Assembly: GCF_000019805.1 (NCBI RefSeq)
Contig: NC_010525.1
Span: 1,178,001 to 1,242,000 of the forward strand
Direction: 5' to 3'
Source: Pyrobaculum neutrophilum V24Sta
GTDB lineage: Archaea > Thermoproteota > Thermoprotei > Thermoproteales > Thermoproteaceae
Length of the DNA stretch: 64,000 nucleotides
A program made the translations under genes and the position numbers. Positions 8,139-14,682 of this stretch are shown here, piece by piece. A model generated the notes under the pieces. That model did not search any database. It saw nothing but the letters and a program-made list of their open reading frames with translations, and was not told the DNA's origin. Within the stretch, counting starts at the first letter, position 1. Every line of letters starts with the position of its first letter.

Positions 8139-9704
8139 TTAAGTACTATTAAGCCGCCGGGCCTCCACCAACTTAGCGACTCCGCCGGACACCTCTATAA
8201 TTTTCGTGGCGTACTTCGCCGCCGTAGACCGATGAGATATAACTACGACTATAGGAACAACTTTTCTCAACGCATCCAGCACCCTCTCCTCCACCTCTTG
8301 GTTTAGGCCGGAGGTCACTTCGTCCAACACCAGTAGCTGGGGTTTCCTCAATAGAGCTCTCGCTATCAGTACTCTCTGTCTCTGGCCTTCTGAGAGCTCT
8401 GAGCCCCCCTCGCCGCATTTTTTGTCCAGCGGGAAGTCTATCTGGGCTAGCTCGGCGGCTCTCCTCACCTCCTCCTCTGGGAAGTCCTCCCAAAGCGTGA
8501 TGTTCTCACGTACAGTGGCGTCGAAAATATAGTCGTCGTTACCCACGTAGATGGCCCTCGGCGCCTTGATCTCCCCCTCCAGAGGCTTTACCAAGCCCGC
8601 CAAGGCCTTTCCCAACGTCGACTTACCGCTACCAGTAGGCCCGCGCACCCACACGAAATCCCCCGGCCTAAAGACGACGTCAGCGCAACGCAACACCACA
8701 GTTCCGTTGTAGCCCAGCGTAACTCTCTCAACTACTACATGCGCTTCTCCACGCGCTGGCGCTTCAGCCACAACAGCGTCGAGGTGCGGGGCTACTCTTT
8801 CAAACGACCTCTTGAGCTGGTAGTATGAACCTGATTTCATCACTATTTGGGCAAGCGGCTCAAATGCCTCTACCAGAAGGGTTCTCATAGCTACGGCCGC
8901 GCCGACGGTGGCAACTCCCTGTAGTGAAAGGAGCAGACCGAGGCCGAAGGCGAGGTTAGGCACGCCGTATGTGATGGCGTTGGCGCCGAAGCCGAGGGAT
9001 TTTGAGTATAGCTCATACTTTTTGTACCCGGCGAGCCACCTCTCCGAGGCCTCCAGCAGGATTTTGGGCAAGGCCCTCACTCCGGCTCTGTAGAGGCTGT
9101 GGGCCCCGTCCACGACCTCCTTAATTCGCCTAAACCACTGGCTGTAGAGCTCCCTCTCCCTCCTCCCCCACTCCAATATGGGCGGCCCAAGCTTCTTCGC
9201 CACTAAGAGGTACAAAGCTATTAAGGGGGCCACGAAGATGGTGATCTCCGGCGATATGTAGAGCGACGCGGCCACCACGGCTAAGAACCTCGCCGCCTGC
9301 AGAGCCACGTCCAGCGGCAGGGCGAGGTACAACACCACGTTAAGGACGTCACCGCTTATCCGCGACAGAACCTCCCCCCTGCTGTTGCCGGGGGATAGAA
9401 CAGTCGAGTGGACTATGCGGTGCGACACGTCGATGATAGCTCTCTGCGTCCACACCGCCGCTCTGTACTCAGAGAGGAAATTTAAGACGGGTATTGAAAA
9501 GGCGATTCCGACAACGGCGGCGATCTGGAGGACCAGCGCGCTGGCGTCTCTGACCCCGTACACCACCGCGTCGATGACTTGCTTGATGAATAACGCCTGG
9601 ACAACGCCGAGAATTATCATGGCGCCCCACAGCGAGAAAATTACCACCTCGTCTATCCAATACCTCTTTGTAAACTCAAGAACGTAGTACCAATAACTCT
9701 TCAT
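8139..9704 (-). CDS. ABC exporter, fused membrane and ATPase domains
   Basis: A 521-residue half-transporter. Residues 1-300 form a six-helix exporter membrane domain and residues about 325-521 the nucleotide-binding domain, with Walker A GPTGSGKST, signature LSEGQRQR, Walker B LLVLDEVTS and a switch His (VVISHR). No N-terminal peptidase domain is present. It would work as a dimer to export a lipid, drug or peptide. Its ATG overlaps the TGA of the SPASM-like gene upstream (ATGA at 9701-9704), so the two are translationally coupled, which makes a small modified peptide one possible cargo. That substrate is inference only. Confidence 0.88.
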   Translation of the reverse strand: MKSYWYYVLEFTKRYWIDEVVIFSLWGAMIILGVVQALFIKQVIDAVVYGVRDASALVLQIAAVVGIAFSIPVLNFLSEYRAAVWTQRAIIDVSHRIVHSTVLSPGNSRGEVLSRISGDVLNVVLYLALPLDVALQAARFLAVVAASLYISPEITIFVAPLIALYLLVAKKLGPPILEWGRRERELYSQWFRRIKEVVDGAHSLYRAGVRALPKILLEASERWLAGYKKYELYSKSLGFGANAITYGVPNLAFGLGLLLSLQGVATVGAAVAMRTLLVEAFEPLAQIVMKSGSYYQLKRSFERVAPHLDAVVAEAPARGEAHVVVERVTLGYNGTVVLRCADVVFRPGDFVWVRGPTGSGKSTLGKALAGLVKPLEGEIKAPRAIYVGNDDYIFDATVRENITLWEDFPEEEVRRAAELAQIDFPLDKKCGEGGSELSEGQRQRVLIARALLRKPQLLVLDEVTSGLNQEVEERVLDALRKVVPIVVVISHRSTAAKYATKIIEVSGGVAKLVEARRLNST

Positions 9705-10162
9705 ACGTTCTTTGTTAGTAATTCGATATTCTGACCTACTTTGGTCAAAGTGTTAGTTTTAGCAAATTCATAAACCACGCTGAGCATGCCATCATATATA
9801 AGCCTTAGATGTTCTTTACTATTTTCTACTACCTCTTCTGTGTTTTTAAGTGGACATTGTTCAAAGAGCATCTGTGTATAATCTTTAATTAGCACTTCAG
9901 GTAAAATTTTCCTCACAATATATTTATAATTTTGATTTATTTCTTTAATATTATTATGTAACAAGTTGCCTATGCACCCCTTGGACTCGGTAATTAACAA
10001 ATTGCATGTAAAAACGTCGCCATTTGGCGCAATAGATAAAAATTTTTGTCCTGTCTTTATGTCTACTTCTAGAAACGACTGGGAAAAGGGATGATAAACC
10101 ACCCATGCATCTCTATCAATTTTAGAAGGTCCTAATACGTGGTAAGTGGTGCTGGTGATCAT
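9701..10162 (-). CDS. SPASM-like protein lacking a radical SAM domain
   Basis: A 153-residue protein. Residues about 38-75 (FLSIAPNGDVFTCNLLI, then GCIGNLLHNNIKEI) resemble the SPASM/auxiliary Fe-S domain found at the C-terminus of radical SAM peptide-maturation enzymes, where PNG-x-V-x-x-C is followed by GN(I/L). Cys residues occur in FTCN, KGCIG and EQCPLK. The CxxxCxxC radical SAM motif is absent, and the 250 nt upstream hold no such domain in any frame. The DNA is clearly AT-richer than its neighbours, suggesting transfer or decay. The intact frame and ATGA coupling to the ABC exporter argue that it is still expressed. Confidence 0.5.
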   Translation of the reverse strand: MITSTTYHVLGPSKIDRDAWVVYHPFSQSFLEVDIKTGQKFLSIAPNGDVFTCNLLITESKGCIGNLLHNNIKEINQNYKYIVRKILPEVLIKDYTQMLFEQCPLKNTEEVVENSKEHLRLIYDGMLSVVYEFAKTNTLTKVGQNIELLTKNV

Positions 10163-10249
10163 ACCCTTCAGATGTTACAAACCTAAAATACAATGTCTAG
10201 TAACTACTACTGCAGTTGATATTGTAGTTGCAAAACCCATTATAAAAAG

Positions 10250-10348
10250 TTATTGGTAAGGCGACAACATGCCGACGACAATAAAAATCGCAGTAGTGGA
10301 ACTAAATACGCAGATTAAAGAAGCGCTACTGTTCTGTTGCTGATTCAT
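10250..10348 (-). CDS. Possible 32-residue peptide upstream of the SPASM-like and ABC exporter genes
   Basis: An ORF from ATG 10348 encodes 32 residues beginning MNQQQNSSASLICVF, followed by a hydrophobic stretch (AIFIVVGML) and ending SPYQ. A TATA-like box (AATTTATGA, 10371-10379 read on this strand) lies about 27 nt before the ATG, matching the leaderless pattern of the window. It is in the same orientation as, and just upstream of, the SPASM-like and exporter genes, where a precursor peptide would be expected. It overlaps the opposite-strand ORF at 10269-10343. No homology is recognised. Confidence 0.3.
   Translation of the reverse strand: MNQQQNSSASLICVFSSTTAIFIVVGMLSPYQ
10269..10343 (+). 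CDS. Possible 24-residue peptide ending Cys-Cys
   Basis: An ORF from ATG 10269 encodes 24 residues: an amphipathic MPTTIKIAVVELNTQ stretch, then IKEALLFCC and a stop. A strong TATA box (TTATAAAAA, 10240-10248) sits 25 nt before the ATG, the exact leaderless spacing used by annotated genes in this window. It lies antisense inside the 32-residue ORF described at 10250-10348. The promoter is the best argument for a transcript here. Whether the product is this peptide or an antisense RNA cannot be decided from the sequence. Confidence 0.35.
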   Translation: MPTTIKIAVVELNTQIKEALLFCC

Positions 10349-10413
10349 TGCGTGTGGACAAGGGCAAAAATCATAAATTAATTAAATGAAAATAGAAAAT
10401 ATTTTTTTATCTC

Positions 10414-11148
10414 TTAACTTTCTACACATATACCTTTCATATTTTCTATTATATTATCAATTATTTTTTCTATTATGCTATTTCCGCTCCTTGTCTCTCT
10501 TACATATTCCTTTATCAGCTGGGTAGCTTTGCAGTATGCCTCTTCCCAGCTCAGCGCTGTCATTTTCTTAAGTACGTAGAGTAGAAATGTAAAGAAGCCG
10601 TAGGCAGGTTCATAGTAGCCTAAGCTTTCCAGACCAACTCCACGTATCCACTGTAACCTATTCTCGTCCTCCGGCACCAGCACGACGCGGTAGAAGAGGA
10701 GGCTGAGCCTCGGCCACTCCCCCAGCCTCGCTAGGTGGGGATCCATATTCTCCCTCGCCTTTAAATCTAGCTCTATCAGCCTCGTAAAGGCCTCATGTCT
10801 TTTCGTCCTAAAGGGCAGGGTGATGTAGAGCTCGTCGCTTAGGTATACGCCGTCTTTCCTAGCCAGAAGTGGGGTGACATGGCCGAAGTTCTCCGCGACG
10901 AAGTCCTCCGTGAGGTAGCCCAGCTCCAGCGTCTTGGACAAGTCCTTGAGCTTTATTAGGTGTTCCCGCCCGAGTCTAATCGCCTTCACCACCCCCTCTG
11001 CCTCTAGTCTATACACGACGTCTCTCACAGTGCTGTAGGGGGCGTTTAGCAAGCGGGATAGATTACGTAGCGTTGTGTCTACATCGTGGTGTTTTATAAA
11101 GAGTAGTTTAACTAACCTCTCCTCAAGACCGCTGGCGCTACGTCTCAT
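10414..11148 (-). CDS. Winged-helix protein with unknown C-terminal domain
   Basis: About 244 residues from ATG 11148 (an upstream ATG at 11154 is also possible). Residues about 10-70 form a winged-helix DNA-binding domain (VDTTLRNLSRLLNAPYSTVRDVVYRLEAEGVV). The remainder is unrecognised and ends in an Ile/Asn-rich helix. The gene overlaps the 3' end of the small winged-helix gene upstream, so they form an operon. The last 100 nt and the DNA beyond are AT-rich. It is probably a regulator of the island genes. Confidence 0.65.
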   Translation of the reverse strand: MRRSASGLEERLVKLLFIKHHDVDTTLRNLSRLLNAPYSTVRDVVYRLEAEGVVKAIRLGREHLIKLKDLSKTLELGYLTEDFVAENFGHVTPLLARKDGVYLSDELYITLPFRTKRHEAFTRLIELDLKARENMDPHLARLGEWPRLSLLFYRVVLVPEDENRLQWIRGVGLESLGYYEPAYGFFTFLLYVLKKMTALSWEEAYCKATQLIKEYVRETRSGNSIIEKIIDNIIENMKGICVES

Positions 11149-11416
11149 AGCCATCTACAAACGCCTTACATATCTCCAGGTCTCTGACTCTGTACAGCTT
11201 AACTCTGCCGACGGGCACCTCCTCGACGAGGCCAAGCCCGCACAGCGAGTCCTCTGCCTTGTACCTGCCGCCTAGCCCCCTCAGGGCCCCTAGGACGTTT
11301 TCGTAGCTGGCGCCTACGGCGTCTGCTATCAGCGCTGGGTAGGCCGACTCTGGGTAGATGGAACAGAGGTATTTCAACACATCTCTCTTCACTCTGCTCC
11401 TCCTGAGGGCCATCAT
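11138..11416 (-). CDS. Small winged-helix transcription regulator
   Basis: From ATG 11416 this gives about 92 residues beginning MALRRSRVKRDVLKYL, with an HTH core (PALIADAVGASYENVLGALR). It may instead start at in-frame GTG codons at 11461 or 11473, adding 15 or 19 residues; the TATA box at 11482-11489 would place a leaderless start near 11461. Two tandem copies of a 10-bp palindrome lie between that TATA box and the gene, the classical position for an autoregulatory operator. The 3' end overlaps the second winged-helix gene. Confidence 0.65.
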   Translation of the reverse strand: MMALRRSRVKRDVLKYLCSIYPESAYPALIADAVGASYENVLGALRGLGGRYKAEDSLCGLGLVEEVPVGRVKLYRVRDLEICKAFVDGYET

Positions 11417-11456
11417 GGCTCTGCCGTATCCCACCCCCCTCCACGACACTGCTGTG

Positions 11457-11478
11457 ATCACATGATCAATCACATGAT
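11457..11478. promoter_or_regulatory. Tandem palindromic operator, 2 x ATCACATGAT
   Basis: ATCACATGAT occurs at 11457-11466 and again at 11469-11478, a 12-bp period. Each copy is a palindrome (ATCA-N2-TGAT). They lie immediately downstream of the TATA box TTATAAAT (11482-11489) of the minus-strand winged-helix operon, where a bound dimer would block initiation. The likely ligand is the winged-helix protein encoded just downstream. Confidence 0.6.
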
Positions 11479-11607
11479 TACTTATAAATTTTTCGCTGGT
11501 ATGGGATTCAACGGCTTTTAGAACGGGAGGGCTCTTATTACCTTCCTGGCAATTTTCAAGTGTAGAATATTAGCGCAGTGGTGAAGGCAATGTTTATGAT
11601 TAGTTTT

Positions 11608-12147
11608 TCACGTCTTTCTCCAGGCCAGTAGTATCAACAACACTGCTAGCGTTATTACCAAGTCTTTTGTGATGATGAGGTGGGGTAGCGCCACGGCTAT
11701 TGAGGTGGCGTAGGCTACAATCCTGAGCTTAGACTTCAGAGTTTCGTGTTTTATACTGTAGAGGGGGGCGGCCGCGTCTACGGCCTTTCTTTCTCTTCTT
11801 ACGAGCGGGTCTTCTACGGTTGGTTCACGTGCTAGCCTTTCTAGAAACTCTCGGGCGTTGTAGCTGTCCTTCAGCTTTGCGAAGTATGTCTTCACCCTTA
11901 GCTCTTTCTCCGGCGCCGCAAGGAGTTTTCTAGCTTTTTTAGCGCCTCTTTTGGCCAGCTCTCGGGAGATGAGGAGCCCCGCCGCCAGTGTGGCCGTGGC
12001 TAGGTACTTTAGCGATGGGTTGAGTACGACAGCTATCCCGCTCGTCATCACGCTTGTCAAAGACGTAATCGATAACACGAGAACCAGCTTGTTGTAGGTT
12101 TTTTCTTCTATCTCCTGTATTTTCTGCGCGATGTAGTCACTTAACAT
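11608..12147 (-). CDS. Membrane protein of a secretion/pilus-type operon
   Basis: A 179-residue protein. Two hydrophobic segments lie at residues about 20-60 (LVLVLSITSLTSVMTSG and following), a charged Lys/Arg/Glu-rich region at 65-125, and two helices at the C-terminus (about 145-175). This layout loosely resembles a shortened TadC/GspF-type platform protein. Its ATG lies inside the end of the secretion ATPase gene (12137-12147 overlap), so the platform role is inferred mainly from context. A broken copy of its 3' end is at 7911-8072. Confidence 0.6.
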   Translation of the reverse strand: MLSDYIAQKIQEIEEKTYNKLVLVLSITSLTSVMTSGIAVVLNPSLKYLATATLAAGLLISRELAKRGAKKARKLLAAPEKELRVKTYFAKLKDSYNAREFLERLAREPTVEDPLVRRERKAVDAAAPLYSIKHETLKSKLRIVAYATSIAVALPHLIITKDLVITLAVLLILLAWRKT

Positions 12148-13165
12148 ATATATCGATCACCCTTCTTTCTATCCTCTTGCCGTAGGTTTTGGAGAGCTGT
12201 ATAATCGCTGTGTTTTCTACCTCTACGTACTTCGCCAGCCTTCTCAGCGCGCCTTCAACGCTGGTGGAGTGCATAGTAGCGAGGGTCTGTATTCCCATTT
12301 CCGTAGCTGTTCTAAAAGCGTGGAAGTGATCCTCGTACTGAAGCTCCCCGACGAATATTACGTCTATGTTCCTGTTGAGAGAGGCGTAGACCTCACGCAT
12401 CTTGTTGACGTTATGGATCTTTATCTGGTTCTTGTCGGGATCCTCCTCGAACTCGTCAGCCTCGTCTATATAGACCCTCTGAAGATTTGGGGGGATTATA
12501 TCGTCGAGAGCAACCAAGAGGGTGGTTTTCCCAGAGCCTGGGGGCCCCGTCACGACTATGTGCTTTCCTTCTCTCACATATCTGTAGATCTCCTGTAGCT
12601 GTTCCAATGTGAGAAATCCGCTTTTTAGGAGGTCGCCGATTCTGAGCTTTTTTCTGTGTATCCTGACGTATGCTTGCGGGGAGGGCACCACGGGCGGGAG
12701 GTCCAGGGAGATGCGCATCCTCACCTCGCCGATTCTTATGCCGAATCTGAGGGAGGGGGTCGCCGTCGTTAGCTCAACTCCCTTGAGGTAGGCAAGCCTC
12801 ATGAGGTTTTTCACGAGGCGCAACGTGGCGACTTCTTGCCCCTTTTCTTTTCCGCTTCTTCTCGTTATGTAGATCGGCCTCCCCGGTATCAGCAGGAGAT
12901 CCTCCACATCGTCTTGTTCAAGATACGGCGCAAGCTCCTCCAGCCCCACTGTGGCGAGCGTCGCCCTAAGCGCAGCGCTTCCCTTTATCTTCTTGAAGAG
13001 TCCGTATCTGAAGTCCAACGTGGCGTCTAGGTCTCTCTTGAAAATCCTGGATGCCAACTTCACAACGTCCTCGATTTCCTCCTCCGTGAAGTTGCACAGG
13101 CCTTTTTCTCTGCATGAATAGCGACACTCGGCGCACTCCAGTATTCTAGTCAGTAGCTGGTACAT
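12137..13165 (-). CDS. Type II/IV secretion or pilus assembly ATPase (GspE/TadA/VirB11 family)
   Basis: A 342-residue P-loop ATPase. An N-terminal Cys cluster (CAECRYSCREKGLC, residues about 11-24) could bind zinc. Walker A is GPPGSGKTTLL near residue 209, the Asp box and Walker B region are YIDEADEFEEDP and VIFVGELQYEDHF, and a His box is ATMHSTSVEG. It would drive assembly of a pilus or secretion system at the inner membrane. Genes on both sides overlap it: the mini-TFB gene upstream and the membrane-protein gene downstream. It is shorter than typical archaeal pilus ATPases (about 500 residues), and no pilin gene is visible nearby. Confidence 0.82.
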   Translation of the reverse strand: MYQLLTRILECAECRYSCREKGLCNFTEEEIEDVVKLASRIFKRDLDATLDFRYGLFKKIKGSAALRATLATVGLEELAPYLEQDDVEDLLLIPGRPIYITRRSGKEKGQEVATLRLVKNLMRLAYLKGVELTTATPSLRFGIRIGEVRMRISLDLPPVVPSPQAYVRIHRKKLRIGDLLKSGFLTLEQLQEIYRYVREGKHIVVTGPPGSGKTTLLVALDDIIPPNLQRVYIDEADEFEEDPDKNQIKIHNVNKMREVYASLNRNIDVIFVGELQYEDHFHAFRTATEMGIQTLATMHSTSVEGALRRLAKYVEVENTAIIQLSKTYGKRIERRVIDIYVK

Positions 13166-13625
13166 AGCGCCTAAGCCTGGACACGGTGTCTCTCACGGTG
13201 AACTTGCTTATGTTCACCAGAGCGGCTATATCGCGCTTGTGTACGTGGTACCTCGCCCTTTCTGTGGCCAGGTATACCACAGCCGCCGCCACCGCCCTTG
13301 GGCTTTTGCCCTGGTAAGCTCTTTTGTCCAACACCGAAAAAAGCCGCATAGCCTCCTGTTCTATTCCGGCAACGCCAAGCTCTCTTGCGATTTTTGAGAT
13401 GTAGAACTTTACCATGTCGCTGTATTTCATCTTCACGGTTTGTTTGTCCTCCTCCTCTAAGAGAGCTATAATGCGGCGGCTTTTAATTACCGGCGTAGCT
13501 AGCTTAACTCTGGGCGGCACCACCTCGTATCCCACAACCGTGCCGCACTCTGTACACACATACTCGCCGTCTCGCAACACTATTTTGTCAGAACTGCAGT
13601 ACGGACAAATCATGAGTCGTTGCAT
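13146..13625 (-). CDS. Miniature transcription factor B: zinc ribbon plus one cyclin repeat
   Basis: 159 residues, against about 300-330 for an ordinary TFB. The N-terminal zinc ribbon is ICPYCSSDKIVLRDGEYVCTEC (cysteines about 7, 10, 25 and 28). After a short linker there is a single cyclin-like repeat (residues about 68-155) with SPRAVAAAVVYLA and the HTH-like DIAALVNISKFTVRDTV, typical of the second TFB repeat. The first repeat is missing. It heads an operon with the ATPase and membrane-protein genes (20-nt overlap). ATG 13625 or ATG 13613 could be the start. Confidence 0.8.
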   Translation of the reverse strand: MQRLMICPYCSSDKIVLRDGEYVCTECGTVVGYEVVPPRVKLATPVIKSRRIIALLEEEDKQTVKMKYSDMVKFYISKIARELGVAGIEQEAMRLFSVLDKRAYQGKSPRAVAAAVVYLATERARYHVHKRDIAALVNISKFTVRDTVSRLRRYVPATD

Positions 13626-13737
13626 TCCTCTATCTTTTTAATCAATACCTTATAACAAGATATACGAAGAGAGAGTTTTCTAAAAGTTTTGAACTTCAGT
13701 CATCAACGTTTTTATACAGATTTTTACGAGCCGCCAC

Positions 13738-14052
13738 ATGGAGTTTTTGCTCGAGGTTTCTGACATCACCAACGATCTGCCAAACGTAATAAAACTCAGC
13801 GGTGAGGTAAATGCGACGATAGAGATACCGCTGGAAAGGCTAGGCGTTAGCCTGCAGAAAGGGGATAAAGTCAAGCTGGTCATACAAAGGGAGAAAGACC
13901 AAGACATGAAGAAGTATAAGATCTACGCATGGGGGATAGTCTACTACATCGGAGATGGCATCACCAGGATTTCCATAGGTGGACTACAGCTAGACATAAT
14001 GAAGGAGCTCCCCCTCCAGATAGGCGATAAGGTCTACATAGGAATCATATAG
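13738..14052 (+). CDS. rpo8: RNA polymerase subunit Rpo8 (Rpb8-like)
   Basis: A 104-residue beta-rich protein. The pattern LSGEVNATIEIPLERLGVS at residues 20-38, YKIYAWGIVYYIGDG and the C-terminal RISIGGLQLDI resemble Rpb8 proteins, whose signature near the C-terminus is SxGGLL. Crenarchaeal RNA polymerase is known to contain an Rpb8 orthologue. The TATA box TTTATAC (13711-13717) is 24 nt before the ATG. The assignment rests on motif resemblance and length. Confidence 0.7.
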   Translation: MEFLLEVSDITNDLPNVIKLSGEVNATIEIPLERLGVSLQKGDKVKLVIQREKDQDMKKYKIYAWGIVYYIGDGITRISIGGLQLDIMKELPLQIGDKVYIGII

Positions 14053-14246
14053 CCCACCTCTCCCCCTTCTACAACCCGCCTTCTCCAGAGAGCTCGGTGT
14101 ATCTACCAGCTCTGCGGAAGGGCTCGGCGGACGTAAAGGCCGTTGTGTCCCCCAAGGCCGGCAAATGCATGGCCGGGGTCCCTAGACAACGGGGGATTGT
14201 CGGCGAAGTGGACATAAGTTTAAAAACACATCCCCCGTCGTGCGGT
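14053..14246. other. 194-nt intergenic region with inverted repeats
   Basis: Between rpo8 and the Lsm gene. It holds GGCCGG copies around AAATGCAT (about 14157-14178) and C-rich and G-rich tracts (GTCCCCC at about 14147; CGGGGGA near 14190) that could pair. An open plus-strand frame runs into the Lsm gene, but the Lsm promoter (TTTAAAAAC at 14219-14227) lies inside it, so it is not N-terminal coding. No known RNA family was recognised. Confidence 0.3.
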
Positions 14247-14678
14247 ATGTCAACAACTCTAGCTGAAGCAAGCAAGCGGTTTGTCGCCGAGTTGAACAAC
14301 CTCATCGGTAGGGAGGTTCAGGTAGTCTTGTCTAATGGGGAGGTCTACAGGGGCGTGCTGCATGCGGTAGATAACCAGTTGAACATAGTGCTGGCCAACG
14401 CCGCGAGTAAAGCCGGGGAGAAGTTCGTCCGTGTGTTTATCATGTATAGATATATCGTTCACATAGACAGCGTCGAAAAAAGGATAGACCTGAGGGAGTT
14501 TGCAAAACACGCCGAGAAGGTTTTCCCAGGTATGGTTAAATATGTCGAGGAGACCAACACGGTCCTCATAGGGGACAAGGTGCGCGTCAGCGAAGTCGGC
14601 GTAGAAGGGGTAGGGCCCGTAGCCGAAAGAGCCAAGAGGCTGTTCGAGGAATTCCTCAAGTCGAAGGGAATTGAATGA
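14247..14678 (+). CDS. Sm-like archaeal protein with C-terminal extension (SmAP3 type)
   Basis: 143 residues from ATG 14247. Sm1 is REVQVVLSNGEVYRGVLHAVDNQLNIVLANA (read in two parts, residues about 20-50) and Sm2 is FIMYRYIVHI. The remaining 70 residues form a second domain. Pyrobaculum SmAP3 is known to have this Lsm-plus-C-terminal-domain form. It binds RNA as a ring. The upstream ATG at 14097 was rejected because the TATA box TTTAAAAAC is 24 nt before 14247. Confidence 0.88.
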   Translation: MSTTLAEASKRFVAELNNLIGREVQVVLSNGEVYRGVLHAVDNQLNIVLANAASKAGEKFVRVFIMYRYIVHIDSVEKRIDLREFAKHAEKVFPGMVKYVEETNTVLIGDKVRVSEVGVEGVGPVAERAKRLFEEFLKSKGIE

Positions 14679-14682
14679 TTTT

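Noticed and set aside
8908-9687. Plus-strand ORFs opposite the ABC exporter as small genes of the island
   Set aside because: They have no promoter or recognisable motif and are fully antisense to conserved ABC transporter coding sequence.
13694-13708. C/D-box-like GTTGATGACTGAAG on the minus strand
   Set aside because: The C-like and D-like boxes are directly adjacent, leaving no guide sequence, and they lie in the rpo8 promoter region.
14097-14246. N-terminal extension of the Lsm protein
   Set aside because: The extension has no Lsm homology and contains the TATA box of the gene; ATG 14247 is correctly spaced.
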